Source: Klebsiella pneumoniae
GTDB taxonomy: Bacteria; Myxococcota_A; UBA796; GCA-2862545
Direction of reading: 5' to 3'
DNA length: 64,000 nucleotides
Assembly: GCA_945861065.1 (NCBI GenBank)
Contig: CAMASI010000003.1
Location: forward strand, 36,206-100,205
Position numbers and translations under genes: made by a program. Below, in pieces: positions 63,946 to 64,000 of this stretch (positions within the stretch are counted from its first letter, which is position 1; every line of letters begins with the position of its first letter). A model generated the notes under the pieces. That model did not search any database. It was not told where the DNA came from and saw only the letters and a program-made list of their open reading frames with translations.

Positions 63946-64000
63946 TCAGCGATCATTCTGGAGCTTCTTCGCCAAGGCTACGAGCATCGCCACGACGCGA
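63946..64000 (-). CDS. Possible C-terminus of a gene beyond the right edge
   Basis: The minus strand encodes RVVAMLVALAKKLQNDR followed by TGA (63948-63946), entering from outside the window. The amphipathic helical sequence is plausible as a C-terminus, but 17 residues are too few to judge. Confidence 0.3.
   Translation of the reverse strand, partial: RVVAMLVALAKKLQNDR

Overview
The window is GC-rich, densely coded DNA, probably chromosomal and from a Myxococcota-like (former deltaproteobacterial) bacterium. The clues are two large acidic lipoproteins with MopE-type DxDxDG/Cys motifs, at least nine putative lipoproteins with Asp/Thr-rich linkers, a Ser/Thr kinase fused to a formylglycine-generating-enzyme-like domain, an 11-haem cytochrome lipoprotein, an AgmX/PglI-like protein and a monomodular polyketide synthase. 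This assignment is inferred from gene content only. No rRNA, tRNA, phage or CRISPR array was found.

Layout. 0-13 kb: a 3'-truncated malate-synthase-like gene and a membrane-anchored ACP-KS-AT-KR-ACP polyketide synthase (both minus strand), a MopE-type lipoprotein (plus), then a minus-strand operon read mpl > class III aminotransferase > LuxE-type acyl ligase > LuxC-type acyl reductase, every junction overlapping. 13-19 kb: lipoprotein plus undecahaem cytochrome lipoprotein, a NarL-type response regulator, its histidine kinase and a GT2 glycosyltransferase (all minus). 18.8-20.1 kb: an overlapping DsbD-N-like/Hsp33 pair. 20-24.5 kb: a minus-strand run of an MreB-like protein, glycogen synthase and kinase-FGE. 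24.6-27.2 kb: three toxin-antitoxin modules, two with recognisable operator sequences. 27-32.8 kb: M48 protease lipoprotein, PpiD-like foldase, an alpha/beta-hydrolase without its nucleophile and a glycosidase-like lipoprotein.

32.8-38.3 kb: DUF255-type protein, a small HTH protein, RNase D, the punA-cdd-ridA nucleoside operon and an ATP-grasp ligase. 38.4-49.8 kb: envelope genes, including an unknown lipoprotein, a beta-barrel protein, a Cys-rich lipoprotein, PBP1A with an added zinc ribbon, a very long S41 protease, PrsW, and a CPBP protease with a proline-rich membrane protein. 49.8-54.3 kb: a compact UvrA paralogue, a second MopE-type lipoprotein and a MITE-like inverted-repeat element inserted exactly at its stop codon. 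54.4-64 kb: an m5U RNA methyltransferase carrying an RluA-like tail, a fused alpha/beta 2-oxoacid dehydrogenase E1, an FAD amine oxidoreductase, an AgmX-like protein, a FadL-like porin, gpmI and a small lipoprotein.

Most same-strand neighbours overlap by 1-8 nt (ATGA, GTGA, TTGA, TGATG), implying tight translational coupling, and several genes appear to start with GTG or TTG. The best candidates for undescribed biology are the mpl-aminotransferase-LuxE-LuxC operon, which could convert a fatty or polyketide acid to an amine, and the nearby membrane-tethered PKS.
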